The notes beneath the pieces are model-generated. The model worked only from the letters and a program-made list of their open reading frames with translations. It searched no databases and was not told the DNA's origin. A stretch of 64,000 nt of DNA from Chloroflexi bacterium HGW-Chloroflexi-10. Lineage in GTDB: Bacteria; Chloroflexota; Anaerolineae; Anaerolineales; Anaerolineaceae. Position numbers and translations under genes: made by a program. Positions 53,754 through 63,051 of the stretch are shown in pieces. The stretch is taken from assembly GCA_002840755.1 (NCBI GenBank), contig PHBZ01000019.1, positions 62,001 to 126,000 on the forward strand, given 5' to 3'. How positions within the stretch are numbered: the stretch's first letter is position 1; the number at the start of each line of letters is the position of its first letter.

Positions 53754-54542
53754 ATGACCACTAACATACGTCGTCAATCACTTTTGGACACGCTTCGCAA
53801 GCAGCCAGGTTTAAGTATTCCGGACCTGGCCACGTCTCTGGATGTTTCGGAAGGTACCGTTCGGAACGATCTTAATGCACTCGAGCAGCAGGGATTGCTG
53901 ACACGGGTTCACGGCGGAGCCGTTCTGCGCCAACAGGAACATTTCCAGAACAATTCGTTTATCAAACGCTATCAACATAATGCGGCAGCCAAACTTGCCA
54001 TTGCACGCGAGGCGGCTGCTCTGGTTAGCGACGGCGATTCGATCGTGTTGGATGCCAGCAGTACGATCTACTACTTTGCTAAAGCCTTGTCCGAACGAAA
54101 ACGCCTGCGGGTGATAACAAACGGCTTTGAGGTGGCGCGTGAGTTAGCTCAAAACACCACAAACACGGTTATCCTGATTGGGGGCGTCGTGAATAATGAA
54201 TCATCCTCTGTCACCGGACTATTGAGCGAACACATTATCGAAGAATTACACTTCCAGAAAGCATTTCTTTCCTGCAGCGGTTTCAGCCTGGAGCATGGCC
54301 TGACCGAAGTTCACCTGGCGGAAGCGCAATTGAAGCGGAAGGTGATCGAGTCTTCGCAGCAATTGTTTGCCCTGGTGGATTCCTCCAAATTTGGCAAAGA
54401 AGACCTGACCTCCGTTGCACGTCCGGAGAAGATCAACCGCCTGTTCACCGATCAGCATTTGAATTCCGAGTGGTCGGAACAGTTAAGACAGGCAGGCGTT
54501 GAATTTACGATTTGCGAAGACGAGGCGGTTTCTGTCAAATAA
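53754..54542 (+). CDS. DeoR/GlpR family repressor, probable rhamnose regulator
   Basis: A 262-residue regulator. The N-terminal HTH has the DeoR form LSIPDLATSLDVSEGTVRNDL followed by LLTRVHGGAVL. The C-terminal DeoRC part reads IVLDASSTIYYFAKAL, VITNGFEVARELA and LVDSSKFGKEDL, the sugar-phosphate sensing fold. The effector is likely a phosphorylated intermediate such as rhamnulose-1-phosphate (inference). Shared palindromes at its own promoter and that of rhaB point to autoregulation and control of the rha operon. The ABC transporter genes follow in the same direction. Confidence 0.9.
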   Translation: MTTNIRRQSLLDTLRKQPGLSIPDLATSLDVSEGTVRNDLNALEQQGLLTRVHGGAVLRQQEHFQNNSFIKRYQHNAAAKLAIAREAAALVSDGDSIVLDASSTIYYFAKALSERKRLRVITNGFEVARELAQNTTNTVILIGGVVNNESSSVTGLLSEHIIEELHFQKAFLSCSGFSLEHGLTEVHLAEAQLKRKVIESSQQLFALVDSSKFGKEDLTSVARPEKINRLFTDQHLNSEWSEQLRQAGVEFTICEDEAVSVK

Positions 54543-54684
54543 GTGAACATACGAGGCTACACCTACATCACAGACATGAAAATGAACAGTATTAAGAACT
54601 CAAGGGTCTGGATCTGATCATCGAGACGCGATCCCACTGATGGCCTTTGAATACCCGTAAAACGAAAGTAAAGGAAGTATCTTT

Positions 54685-55653
54685 ATGAACAAAAGGTCCG
54701 CTATTGTCAAACTTTTCAAGCGTAACGCCAGCGCCTATTTGTTCCTTTTGCCGTGGCTCCTGGGTTTTTTCGTACTTACGGTTTACCCGATGATATATTC
54801 GCTGTGGCTTGGTTTTACGGATTATGACTTCACCCAGCCTGATACGACGCAATTTATTGGGATGGGAAACTATCAGAAAATGTTCGGACCAATATTTGAT
54901 CTATCCGAGTTCACTGCGTCCACTGGCGAAGTTATGCGCGCAGACCCGTATTACTTGAAGTCGCTGTCCGTGACGCTTACCTATGTGTTCGCTTCTGTGC
55001 CGCTGAAACTGATCTTCGCGCTCGCTGTGGCGATTCTGATGAACCAGAAACTGCGGGGGGTGCCATTTTACCGCGCCGTGTACTATATTCCCACTCTCCT
55101 CGGCGGCTCGGTGGCCATCGCGGTGCTGTGGAGGAAGATGTTCGAGAAAGAAGGCCTGGTAAACGGAGTGCTGGGAGTCTTTGGATTCACCGACCTCCCC
55201 GGCTGGATCACAAACCCTGATTACGCACTCTGGACGCTCGTTCTGCTGACGGTGTGGCAGTTTGGCTCGTCGATGATTATCTTCCTCGCGGGGTTGAAGC
55301 AGATCCCGCAGGAGTACTACGAAGCGGCGAGCGTGGATGGCGCGAATAATGTACGGCAGTTTTTCTCCATAACCATACCCTTACTCTCGCCGGTAATTCT
55401 GTTCAACCTGATCATGCAGATGATAGGTGCGTTTCAGACGTTCACCCAGGCCTATATCATCGGCGGCGGCAGGGGAGGCGTACTCAACTCCACGCTGTTC
55501 TATACCCTCCACCTGTATATTCAGGGATGGAATTACCACGAGATGGGGTACGCTTCCGCTATGGCGTGGGTGCTGCTGATCATTATTGGGGTGTTCACGG
55601 TGATTGTCTTCAGAACATCGGGGTTGTGGGTATCCTACGGGACAGGAGAATAA
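54685..55653 (+). CDS. Carbohydrate ABC transporter permease, CUT1 (MalF/UgpA-like)
   Basis: A 322-residue permease with six membrane helices. LPWLLGFFVLTVYPMIYSL is the first helix; the EAA loop reads YYEAASVDGANNVRQFFSITIPLL. AAAGGA lies before the ATG. It pairs with the next permease and the binding protein. No ATPase gene is in the cluster, so a shared MsiK/UgpC-type ATPase encoded elsewhere is expected. The substrate is probably a rhamnose-containing oligosaccharide, from context only. Confidence 0.92.
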   Translation: MNKRSAIVKLFKRNASAYLFLLPWLLGFFVLTVYPMIYSLWLGFTDYDFTQPDTTQFIGMGNYQKMFGPIFDLSEFTASTGEVMRADPYYLKSLSVTLTYVFASVPLKLIFALAVAILMNQKLRGVPFYRAVYYIPTLLGGSVAIAVLWRKMFEKEGLVNGVLGVFGFTDLPGWITNPDYALWTLVLLTVWQFGSSMIIFLAGLKQIPQEYYEAASVDGANNVRQFFSITIPLLSPVILFNLIMQMIGAFQTFTQAYIIGGGRGGVLNSTLFYTLHLYIQGWNYHEMGYASAMAWVLLIIIGVFTVIVFRTSGLWVSYGTGE

Positions 55654-55654
55654 T

Positions 55655-56500
55655 ATGAAAACACGTAAGGTTACACGCCATACTTTGACACATATCTTCA
55701 TCATCACCATGGGGCTGATTATGATTTACCCCATCGCCTGGATGATTGTCAGCTCGTTCAAGCCTAACAACATGATATTCAGCGACCCAGGGCTCATACC
55801 CAAAGCCGTGACCATTGAAAACTACATCAGCGGATGGAAAGGCTATGCGGGTACGACCTTCGGTAGGTTCTTCTCAAACTCGCTGCTAATGTGCATAGGG
55901 GCTATCGTTGGGAACCTGATAGCCTGTACCATGGCAGCGTACGCTTTCGCGCGGCTCAAATTCGCTGGCAAGGGCTTCTGGTTTGCGGTGATGATGTTAA
56001 CGCTCATGCTTCCGGGGCACGTCACGACCGTGCCGCGCTATATTATGTTTAACTCTTTCGGATGGGTAGGTACGTACCTTCCGATACTTGTGCCGAAATT
56101 TCTCGCGACGGACGCGTTCTTCGTGTTTTTGCTTGTGCAGTTTATGCGCAGTTTGCCGAAAGAGCTCGAAGAGGCGGCGATTATCGACGGGTGCGGGAAA
56201 TGGGGTGTATTCTTTCGTATCATCGTACCGCTCGCGACTCCCGCTCTGGTGACGACTGCACTGTTCACGTTCCTTTGGACGTGGGACGACTTTATGGCTC
56301 CCTTGCTGTACCTCACAACACCGGAAACATTCACGGTATCGAGGGCGCTGCGCACGTTCGTCGGCGATGCAGGCGCAGTATCCAACTGGGGCGGTGCACT
56401 GGCGATGTCCACTCTGTCTATGGTTCCTCCTTTTATTCTGTTCTTTGCCTTGCAGAAGTACTTTGTACAGGGTATCGCGACTACAGGTATAAAGGGTTAG
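55655..56500 (+). CDS. Carbohydrate ABC transporter permease, CUT1 (MalG/UgpE-like)
   Basis: A 281-residue permease. AGGAG before ATG 55655 sets the start, one base after the previous stop. An N-terminal helix (FIITMGLIMIYPIAWMIVSS) and the EAA loop ELEEAAIIDGCGKWGVFFRI are typical of the second CUT1 permease. It forms the membrane channel with the product of 54685-55653. Confidence 0.92.
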   Translation: MKTRKVTRHTLTHIFIITMGLIMIYPIAWMIVSSFKPNNMIFSDPGLIPKAVTIENYISGWKGYAGTTFGRFFSNSLLMCIGAIVGNLIACTMAAYAFARLKFAGKGFWFAVMMLTLMLPGHVTTVPRYIMFNSFGWVGTYLPILVPKFLATDAFFVFLLVQFMRSLPKELEEAAIIDGCGKWGVFFRIIVPLATPALVTTALFTFLWTWDDFMAPLLYLTTPETFTVSRALRTFVGDAGAVSNWGGALAMSTLSMVPPFILFFALQKYFVQGIATTGIKG

Positions 56501-56608
56501 TACAAATCAGGAGGTTGTGTATGTAATGATGCTTGGTGACGTATTTCGGGTTTGTCCGCTGAAACTATGCGGAATACTACAACTATTCAAAAAAAGGAGA
56601 ATGCAAAG

Positions 56609-58009
56609 ATGAGAAAATTTCGCTCAATCATATTCGTAGTACTGCTCGCGGCGATGCTTGTATCGTGCGCCCAGCCAGTCCAGCCGACACCCGAGGTCGT
56701 TGTGCAGACCCAGGTTGTGGTCCAGACCCAGGTTGTCGAGCAGACCAAGGTTGTCGAGGTCGAGAAAGAAGTTATGGTCCGCTCTGACGGACTCCCCGTT
56801 TACACGGGCGGTCCTGCCGAGATCCGCATGGGTTGGTGGGGCAATGATGACCGCGCTGCCAGAACCTTGCAGGTTATCGAGCTGTTCCAGGCGGCGTATC
56901 CCGAGATCAAAGTTATCGGCGAGCCTAATGGCGGCACGCCAGACCACTTCGCGATCATTGACACACAGCTTGCGGGCAACAACGCCCCCGACCTTATTCA
57001 GTTCGGCGGCAACTGGCCCGATTATCAGCAGTACCTTGAACCCCTCAATGGTTATCTTGGCAAACAGCTCATGATCGATACCCCCGAGATGTTTGATCAG
57101 AATGCGCTTGTCCCCGCGACGGCAGCAGATGGCAATCTCTATGCCGTAAGCCTTGGCACAAACACGCTCGTCCTCGCCTATAATAAGACGATGATTGAGA
57201 CGGCTGGGGTCGCGCTTCCGGAAGACAACATGACCTGGGAAGAACTCATAGCCTACGGCGAAGAGCTCAAGGCGAAACTTCCCGAGGGTGTCTGGCCCTT
57301 CGTGGATAACAGCACCAATCAGGCAAATTACCTTAGCTATTTCTACACTCAACAGGGTACCCAGTTATGGACTGCCGATGATGGCGGTAAATCTTACGCG
57401 ACGGTTGAGACCGCCAAAAAATGGCTGCAGATGTGGGCGGATATGCGCGCCGAAGGGCTAATCCCCGATGAGGATACCACCGCGACCTATGCCGAATCCG
57501 GGGCGGACAGTTCCGCGCTCGTGGCAGGCAAGGCAGCTATCGGTTTGATCTGGAGCAACCAGATAGCAGGTTATCAGGCAGCCATGACCGACACTCTCGG
57601 CGCGATGACGCTCCCCGTGGGCGGCGAAAAGTCGTACGTCATTCAGATGAGCCAGTACCTGGCTATCAATAAGGACAGCAAGAACAAGGAAGCAGCGGCG
57701 CTGTTCCTCAACTTCTTCGTTACCACCCCAACGGCAGGCGCGATACTCCAAACCAATCGCGGCATACCTTGCTCGCCGGTTGTGCGTCAAGGAATCGCCG
57801 TGGGTGCCAGCAAAACTGATGCTGAGGTCTACAGGATCTACGATGCAGTAGTGGACCGCACAATTCCGCAAGGCCCGAACCTCCCGAACGACCAGGAGTT
57901 TGTGAACGAGCTTCTGCTGATCGGTCAATCTGTTGGTTACGGACAATCCACAGTTGACGAAGCTGCTGAGGCCCTGCAAGCCTTGATCGAACGTCTGGCG
58001 GTCAAGTAA
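56609..58009 (+). CDS. Sugar-binding lipoprotein of a CUT1 ABC transporter
   Basis: A 466-residue exported lipoprotein; AAAGGAG fixes ATG 56609. The lipobox is MLVSC (Cys 20). A linker with repeated VVVQTQ and VVEVEKEV units follows to about residue 55, a style I associate with Chloroflexota binding proteins. The mature part has the SBP_bac_1 pattern: GWWGNDDRA, QLAGNNAPDLIQFGGNW and a Trp-rich C-terminal lobe. It captures sugars for the two permeases just upstream. A terminator follows. Confidence 0.92.
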   Translation: MRKFRSIIFVVLLAAMLVSCAQPVQPTPEVVVQTQVVVQTQVVEQTKVVEVEKEVMVRSDGLPVYTGGPAEIRMGWWGNDDRAARTLQVIELFQAAYPEIKVIGEPNGGTPDHFAIIDTQLAGNNAPDLIQFGGNWPDYQQYLEPLNGYLGKQLMIDTPEMFDQNALVPATAADGNLYAVSLGTNTLVLAYNKTMIETAGVALPEDNMTWEELIAYGEELKAKLPEGVWPFVDNSTNQANYLSYFYTQQGTQLWTADDGGKSYATVETAKKWLQMWADMRAEGLIPDEDTTATYAESGADSSALVAGKAAIGLIWSNQIAGYQAAMTDTLGAMTLPVGGEKSYVIQMSQYLAINKDSKNKEAAALFLNFFVTTPTAGAILQTNRGIPCSPVVRQGIAVGASKTDAEVYRIYDAVVDRTIPQGPNLPNDQEFVNELLLIGQSVGYGQSTVDEAAEALQALIERLAVK

Positions 58010-58033
58010 CTTCCAGCAAAAGTAACGGATTAA

Positions 58034-58064
58034 AGACGCAGGATCTTACGACCCCGCGTCTTTT
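58034..58064 (+). terminator. Terminator after the binding-protein gene
   Basis: AAGACGC pairs with GCGTCTT (58033-58039 with 58056-58062), and T bases follow. It ends the ABC transporter operon. Confidence 0.75.
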
Positions 58065-58130
58065 CTTAAAATCCGGCCCCATTCTTCATTAAAAAATTGG
58101 AATGGTTGAGGGGAAATGAAGGACTGTATA

Positions 58131-58172
58131 AAATATTGCCAGCGCGATACCATCGCCTGGCAATATTTTTTT
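58131..58172 (+). terminator. Second hairpin with T run
   Basis: AAATATTGCCAG (58131-58142) pairs with CTGGCAATATTT (58157-58168), and T bases follow to 58172. It may be a back-up terminator, and it could also work in the other direction. Confidence 0.6.
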
Positions 58173-58179
58173 GATTTTT

Positions 58180-58205
58180 AACCTATTATAATAGTATAAT
58201 AGGTT
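58180..58205. promoter_or_regulatory. Inverted repeat upstream of the MFS gene
   Basis: AACCTATTATA (58180-58190) and TATAATAGGTT (58195-58205) form a perfect 11-bp inverted repeat with 4 bases between. It contains TATAAT on both strands, so it may be a promoter with an operator for the gene at 58311. Confidence 0.5.
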
Positions 58206-58310
58206 TTCTGTATGGTCATTTGTGGACCATGTATTTTTTGATTGTTTCTATTCTTTTTAACGATAAATCCCCAAATAATTCCAAAAGCGTAATACTAAAA
58301 AGCGAGAAAA

Positions 58311-59531
58311 ATGTCACCCAAAACAAAACCCCCTGAATTGAATTCTGCTCAACCCAAATCTGCTGTTCTACCCTATGCCTGGGTAATTCTGGCTGTAGTT
58401 TATTTCGCCAGTGTGGCTGCGCCTTTTAATCAGTTCAAAGTCCCACCGATTATGCCTGAATTGATCACTGGATTTAACATAGACCTGACTCAGGCCGGTT
58501 TGTTAATGTCGATTATCGCTGTTATTGGCCTGGTGCTGGCCCTGCCCGCTGGGATTCTCTTACAGCGCTACGGACCCAAGCTCACCGGATTGGTGGCATT
58601 AGCCTGCCTGGCTGGCGGATCTGCTTTTGGTGCTTTATCCGGCAGTTTTGGCCTGTTGTTGGCTGGACGGGTTATTGAGGGGTTTGGGGTGGGATTAATC
58701 AGCGTGGTCGCACCAGCGGTGATTGCCATGTGGTTTCCACCCGAACGGCAAGGCGGCCCGATGGGTATCTGGGCTACCTGGGTGCCGGTTGGAACGGTGG
58801 TGATGTATCTGGCTGCGCCGACCCTGATTATTTCCAGCGGTTGGCAATCGGTGTGGTGGTTGGGAGCAGCTTTTGCGGCAGTCATGTTTGTAGTTTATGC
58901 AGTATTGATCCGCCGTCCACCGAATGCGGATGCGACTGGTAGTGAAACACCACCCCTGGGACCGGAATTGCGTAAGGCGCTTGCCAATCGTAATATCTGG
59001 TTATTGGCGCTGATGTTTGCCTGCTTTAACATGGTGTTTGTATCACAGGGTTCCTATTACCCAACCTTTCTCAATACTGTGAGGGAATTTTCGCTTGGAC
59101 AGGCGGCATTGATTGCCAGCCTGGGCACGATTGTCGTTCTTGCTTCTGCCCCATTGGCTGGCTGGCTATCGGATAAGATAGGTTCGCGGCGTTTATTTTT
59201 CTCACTGCCATTTCTGGTCTTTGCTGTATTGTTTTTATTTCCTTATACAGTCACCGGCGTGTGGATCCCGATTCTAATGGTTTTGCAGGGAGTATTTGCG
59301 GGTACTGTACCAACTGCCACCTTTGCCACCGCTCCAGAAGTGATGAAACGCCCGCAATGGGCGGGGTTTGGGTTATCGGCGATACTGATCGGCCAGAACA
59401 TTGGGCAACTGCTGGGTCCACTGCTTTTTGGAGAAGCTGTCAAAAATCTCGGTTGGGCGGGTGCAGGCTATTTGCTGATCCCGATCTGTCTGGTGGGGTT
59501 TATCAGCGGCTGGATGGTGAAGATTCGCTAA
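58311..59531 (+). CDS. MFS transporter, CynX/NimT-like
   Basis: A 406-residue transporter with 12 hydrophobic segments. After a polar N-terminus the first helix reads WVILAVVYFASVAAPFNQF; loop 2-3 is ILLQRYGPKLTG and GRVIEGFGVGLISVVAPAVI follows. The group includes cyanate, nitrate and small organic acid or aldehyde transporters. It sits next to the AOR cluster, convergent with the DsrE gene, so it might move a substrate or product of that enzyme. That link is inference. Confidence 0.85.
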   Translation: MSPKTKPPELNSAQPKSAVLPYAWVILAVVYFASVAAPFNQFKVPPIMPELITGFNIDLTQAGLLMSIIAVIGLVLALPAGILLQRYGPKLTGLVALACLAGGSAFGALSGSFGLLLAGRVIEGFGVGLISVVAPAVIAMWFPPERQGGPMGIWATWVPVGTVVMYLAAPTLIISSGWQSVWWLGAAFAAVMFVVYAVLIRRPPNADATGSETPPLGPELRKALANRNIWLLALMFACFNMVFVSQGSYYPTFLNTVREFSLGQAALIASLGTIVVLASAPLAGWLSDKIGSRRLFFSLPFLVFAVLFLFPYTVTGVWIPILMVLQGVFAGTVPTATFATAPEVMKRPQWAGFGLSAILIGQNIGQLLGPLLFGEAVKNLGWAGAGYLLIPICLVGFISGWMVKIR

Positions 59532-59708
59532 ACAGGAATTTGAAATTGGTTCCGAATTTTAACGGGTTTGCCTTTGCAGTACAAATGAAGCAGATGGGCA
59601 TGGATATTGATTTAGAAACAAAAATCAGCTTTCCTTGATACCATCCGAGACTGCACAGAAAATTTCGACGGGACGCAAGCGCAGCGCATAAGTTTGCATG
59701 AACAACTC

Positions 59709-60059
59709 CTATAAGGTAATAACTTTGCCAGCGCGGCGTTGGGCTTCGATGATATCGGTCATACCGCCAACAATGCCGACCTGGACCTGGTCTGCCAGAT
59801 TGTAATAGTTCAGGCAGGTGCTGCACAAAACAATATGGACGCCTTTGGCTTCCAGTGACTTGAACGAATCGAGGACCGGCGAACCTGTCACGACCAGGTG
59901 GACACCGTTGGCATAAAAGCAAATCACGCCCGGAAGCTGGTTGTTTTCATCCAGTAACTTAAAATAGGTGGTGATTAGCTTTTGTTGCAGTGCTGGCTCG
60001 GCATCCCCCATGCCATTACGGGTGATCAGAAGAACAGTTTCAGAATCGGGTACAGACAT
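59709..60059 (-). CDS. DsrE family protein
   Basis: A 116-residue protein with AGGAGG before the ATG. The fold pattern is ETVLLITRNGMGDAEPALQQKL, GVICFYANGVHLV and the Cys motif VLCSTCLNYY, followed by GMTDII. It resembles the C-terminal domain of YedF-like and DsrE proteins, where a Cys at this place can carry sulfur. It might feed sulfur to the tungsten-cofactor enzyme next door; this is inference from neighbourhood. It lies 351 bases behind the ferredoxin gene in the same direction. Confidence 0.82.
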   Translation of the reverse strand: MSVPDSETVLLITRNGMGDAEPALQQKLITTYFKLLDENNQLPGVICFYANGVHLVVTGSPVLDSFKSLEAKGVHIVLCSTCLNYYNLADQVQVGIVGGMTDIIEAQRRAGKVITL

Positions 60060-60410
60060 TTAAGCCTCCTGTAAATTGGTTTTTCGCCTGAAGCAAGGCG
60101 ATATTGCCAAATTAAAACCGCCGCAGCGTTCGCGTACGGCGATTCAGAAGGCTGAGAGGATGTATCAGAATATCATACAAACTCCGCCACGCCGGTACGT
60201 ACGCAGCAGATGTGCTGAGCGCAAGCCTGCGCCCATTGGCTGCATTCAAGTGTGGCGGTAAATTTGTGTCATCGGGTTATTTCCTGAATAATAGAGTTTG
60301 ATAATACAAATTGTAGCATAAATGGGAAAGGAAGCAGGTGTTTGGTAGCAGGAATCAGGAAAAAATACCTGGCAATTGGATACTTAATCCTGATTCTAAA
60401 TTCCAGAGAT
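60060..60410. other. Gene-free region between ferredoxin and DsrE genes
   Basis: No reading frame is supported. Structures seen are CCGCCAC (60184-60190) pairing with GTGGCGG (60252-60258), TCGCCT/AGGCGA around 60087-60104, and AATCAGGA with TCCTGATT (about 60353-60397). The last lies just after the ferredoxin gene and might help end transcription, but lacks a good T run. Confidence 0.5.
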
Positions 60411-60623
60411 TTATCCCTGAATGCTGATGCACTCCACCGGGCAGGCTTTAACACACAGGCCGCATCCGGTACAGTGGTGGTCGGGTTTCAGTTCCGGGTA
60501 GGCTTTTTTATAGACATCCAGCCCGATTTTGGTGTCATGGATGCAGTCGAAGGGGCAAGACAGGCTACAGGCTGTGCAGGCCATGCAGATTTGGTAGTCG
60601 AAAATTGCAATTCCTTTTGCCAT
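60411..60623 (-). CDS. 2[4Fe-4S] ferredoxin
   Basis: A 70-residue protein with two cluster motifs: CMACTACSLSCPFDC and CTGCGLCVKACPVEC. The start ATG 60623 lies one base after the AOR stop and has a ribosome site inside the end of that gene. The tight coupling indicates that it is the electron carrier of the AOR enzyme. A His-rich DHH precedes the second motif. Confidence 0.92.
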   Translation of the reverse strand: MAKGIAIFDYQICMACTACSLSCPFDCIHDTKIGLDVYKKAYPELKPDHHCTGCGLCVKACPVECISIQG

Positions 60624-60624
60624 G

Positions 60625-62613
60625 TTAAGCCACCTTTTCCAGGATTTGATCCAATTGCAGTTCTGAGATGGTTGAGGGCAGGGGAATGCCGCTGTTTTCG
60701 TCCCAGCCAAAGTTTTTCCAATGCAGTTTCATCATGGCTTCGATCGGCACGGTTATGCCTTTGAGGGGGCCTTTTTTGAGGGGCGGTTCACCGGCCATGC
60801 GTTTGTGCATTTTGGACTGCATAGGATCCAGGCCGTGCTTGATGTTAAACATCTGGCGCAGGGTTTGGATACGCTTGCCGGTTTGCATATACTCATCCGG
60901 GGTTTTCTGCCAGCCGGTGGCAGCATTGAGCCATTCGAATAAAGGCCAGTGATCGACACCCAGGACCATGGCAAACAAGCAGCCGCCAGCGCCGTCGGTC
61001 AGTTCCTTGTAGCAGGAATTGGCCACCGTTTTTAAGGCCACCTCATCGGAAGGGATGTACTCATTGGCTTTGAGGTAAGCGCCCGGGTTAGGCGCCCAGG
61101 AGACTTTGTCCCATAGATGCATCATATCGTAATACTGGCCAGAACCGATGGTGTGACGGCCCGGGGTGGGATCACTGCTGAAATGCACACCCAGCAATGG
61201 GTCCATCCGGGCATCGTGCATACCGGGTTCCTGCCCACCGGCATGGATGGCGAAGGCTTCTGAACCACTGCCGAGTTTGAGGCTGGCGACTTTGACACCG
61301 TCTGCGAGCAGGTCGCCGATGCCTTCACGCGTGATCATTTTCTTTAATAAGTCGATAACTGATTGGGCATTACCCCAACTTAACTCCAATCCGCCGGTCA
61401 TTTCGCGGGTGAGCATGCCTTTTTCATAGGCTTCAATCGCAAATGCCACGGTGTTGCCAGCCGAGATGCTGTCCATTCCGGCGCGGTTGAGCAGTTCATT
61501 GATATAGTAAATGGCGTCTAAATCTTTGTTCAATATCAACCCGCCAAATGCACAGCAGGTTTCGTACTCAGGTTTGTGGGTGTGTTCATAGATGCCTTTG
61601 GTTTGATCCCTGATATCCACAATCCCACCGCAGCCGATGATGCAGGAATAACAGTGATATTTTTGCGTTTCCTGCTTGATGATGCGATCGGGGTTAAGCT
61701 TCTGGTATGCGGAGGCGCCATAGTCTTTCACCGAGCCGGCCCAGTTTTTGATGGGGGAATCGCCATTGGGAACACCCATGGTGTTATTCATGATGGTGCC
61801 CCAGCGTTTGAAGATGGCCGTGGTGAGGATGCCATCAATAGGGGTGGCCTTTTTCATGGAACCCATTAACGCGCCGCCCAGACCAAGGATGCTGCCCGGA
61901 ATGAAGGACGGCAGGTTTTGTTTGCGCACCTTGGCGGAAATGGCTTTGCTGTAAGTTTTCATGACGACAGGCTCGTGGCAGGGGATGGCCTTTTGCCCGA
62001 TGAGGACCACGGCTTTTAATCGTTTTGAGCCCATCACGGCGCCGCCGCCGGAACGGGCAGCGATTCGGCCGCCGTCGTTGCAGATGCCGGAGATGAGAGA
62101 GCGATTCTCGGCAGCCTGACCAATCACTGCCACGGCCGGCTTCTTGCGCTTCCAGTGTTCTTTGGTGAGTGCTTCTTCGGATTCAACAGCATCCATGCCC
62201 CATAGGTGCTCAGCGGATTTAAGCTGCGGGCCTTTGTGGTCGATGTATAAATAAACCGGTTTTTCAGAGATGCCGCTAAAGAAGATGCCATCGTAACCGC
62301 ACTGCTTAATGGCCGGTGATAAGGTGCCGCCGCAATTAGAATCACCCCAGCCGCCAGTGAGGGGTGATTTGCAGACCACCATCCAGCGCCCGGTGACCAC
62401 ACTGCCTGTTCCGGTGAGCAGCCCGCTAACGAAACCGAGGATATTCTCCGGCCCCATCGGGTCCGCGCCGGCAGGGATGCGGTTGTAGAGAATATACGCA
62501 CCCAACCCAACGCCGGAGAGGAGTAATTCATATACGGAGGCCGGAATGGTCTCTTCCAGAAATTCACCATTGGAAAGGTTTACATTTAAAATTTTACCGA
62601 TATAACCAGACAT
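60625..62613 (-). CDS. Aldehyde:ferredoxin oxidoreductase family enzyme (tungstopterin)
   Basis: A 662-residue enzyme. The N-terminal AOR domain starts GYIGKILNVNLSNGEF; GGWGDSNCGG and AVIGQAAENRSLISGI follow for cofactor binding. The cluster ligands are in YHCYSCIIGCGG with a further Cys in DGAGGCLFAMV. AOR enzymes oxidise aldehydes to acids with ferredoxin, or run backwards. The clade may act on other substrates such as aromatic acids. Ferredoxin and MoaD-like genes adjoin it. L-lactaldehyde from the rhamnose pathway is one conceivable substrate, without direct evidence. Confidence 0.9.
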   Translation of the reverse strand: MSGYIGKILNVNLSNGEFLEETIPASVYELLLSGVGLGAYILYNRIPAGADPMGPENILGFVSGLLTGTGSVVTGRWMVVCKSPLTGGWGDSNCGGTLSPAIKQCGYDGIFFSGISEKPVYLYIDHKGPQLKSAEHLWGMDAVESEEALTKEHWKRKKPAVAVIGQAAENRSLISGICNDGGRIAARSGGGAVMGSKRLKAVVLIGQKAIPCHEPVVMKTYSKAISAKVRKQNLPSFIPGSILGLGGALMGSMKKATPIDGILTTAIFKRWGTIMNNTMGVPNGDSPIKNWAGSVKDYGASAYQKLNPDRIIKQETQKYHCYSCIIGCGGIVDIRDQTKGIYEHTHKPEYETCCAFGGLILNKDLDAIYYINELLNRAGMDSISAGNTVAFAIEAYEKGMLTREMTGGLELSWGNAQSVIDLLKKMITREGIGDLLADGVKVASLKLGSGSEAFAIHAGGQEPGMHDARMDPLLGVHFSSDPTPGRHTIGSGQYYDMMHLWDKVSWAPNPGAYLKANEYIPSDEVALKTVANSCYKELTDGAGGCLFAMVLGVDHWPLFEWLNAATGWQKTPDEYMQTGKRIQTLRQMFNIKHGLDPMQSKMHKRMAGEPPLKKGPLKGITVPIEAMMKLHWKNFGWDENSGIPLPSTISELQLDQILEKVA

Positions 62614-62641
62614 ACGACTCCTTGTTCAAATAAAATTGTGA

Positions 62642-62884
62642 TCATTGCCCGGATCCACCGGATATTGGGGAGATAAAAGAAACCACATCGCCGTCTTTGA
62701 GGGGCGTGTTCATTGGCACCTGCTCGTAATTTACACTGCAAAGCAGAATGGGGCGCAGCAACACCGGCACCTTAAGCAACTTATACAGCTGCTTTAAATT
62801 GAGGTTTTCCTCGGAATACAGAAACCCGTTTTGATCCAGAGCGCTGCGATTGATAAATGCCGGGGCATAGACTTTAATGAGCAT
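62642..62884 (-). CDS. MoaD/ThiS-like sulfur carrier protein
   Basis: An 80-residue ubiquitin-like protein; AAGG lies before ATG 62884 (the frame is open to 62986 without a site). The pattern MLIKVYAPAF at the start, then LKDGDVVSFISPISGG near the end, is typical of MoaD-like carriers in AOR operons. Unlike standard MoaD, the Gly-Gly is not terminal: three residues, SGQ, follow. It is 28 bases upstream of the AOR gene and probably serves its pterin cofactor. Confidence 0.8.
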   Translation of the reverse strand: MLIKVYAPAFINRSALDQNGFLYSEENLNLKQLYKLLKVPVLLRPILLCSVNYEQVPMNTPLKDGDVVSFISPISGGSGQ

Positions 62885-63051
62885 GGTTGTGCCTTGCAGA
62901 TGTTTATTTATACGGTATAGAAGATGAGGGGAAAAAAGACCCAGGATGATACCAATGGGAAAATCCATCACAAAACCGAATAACATTCGATTTTATTTAG
63001 TATATAATTAACCATGAAAAACATCAAGGGATTGAGGCAGAAATCTAAAAA

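Noticed and set aside
60184..60258. A tRNA-like stretch of 75 bases closed by a 7-bp stem
   Set aside because: No T-loop or anticodon arm can be formed on either strand; only the outer stem fits.
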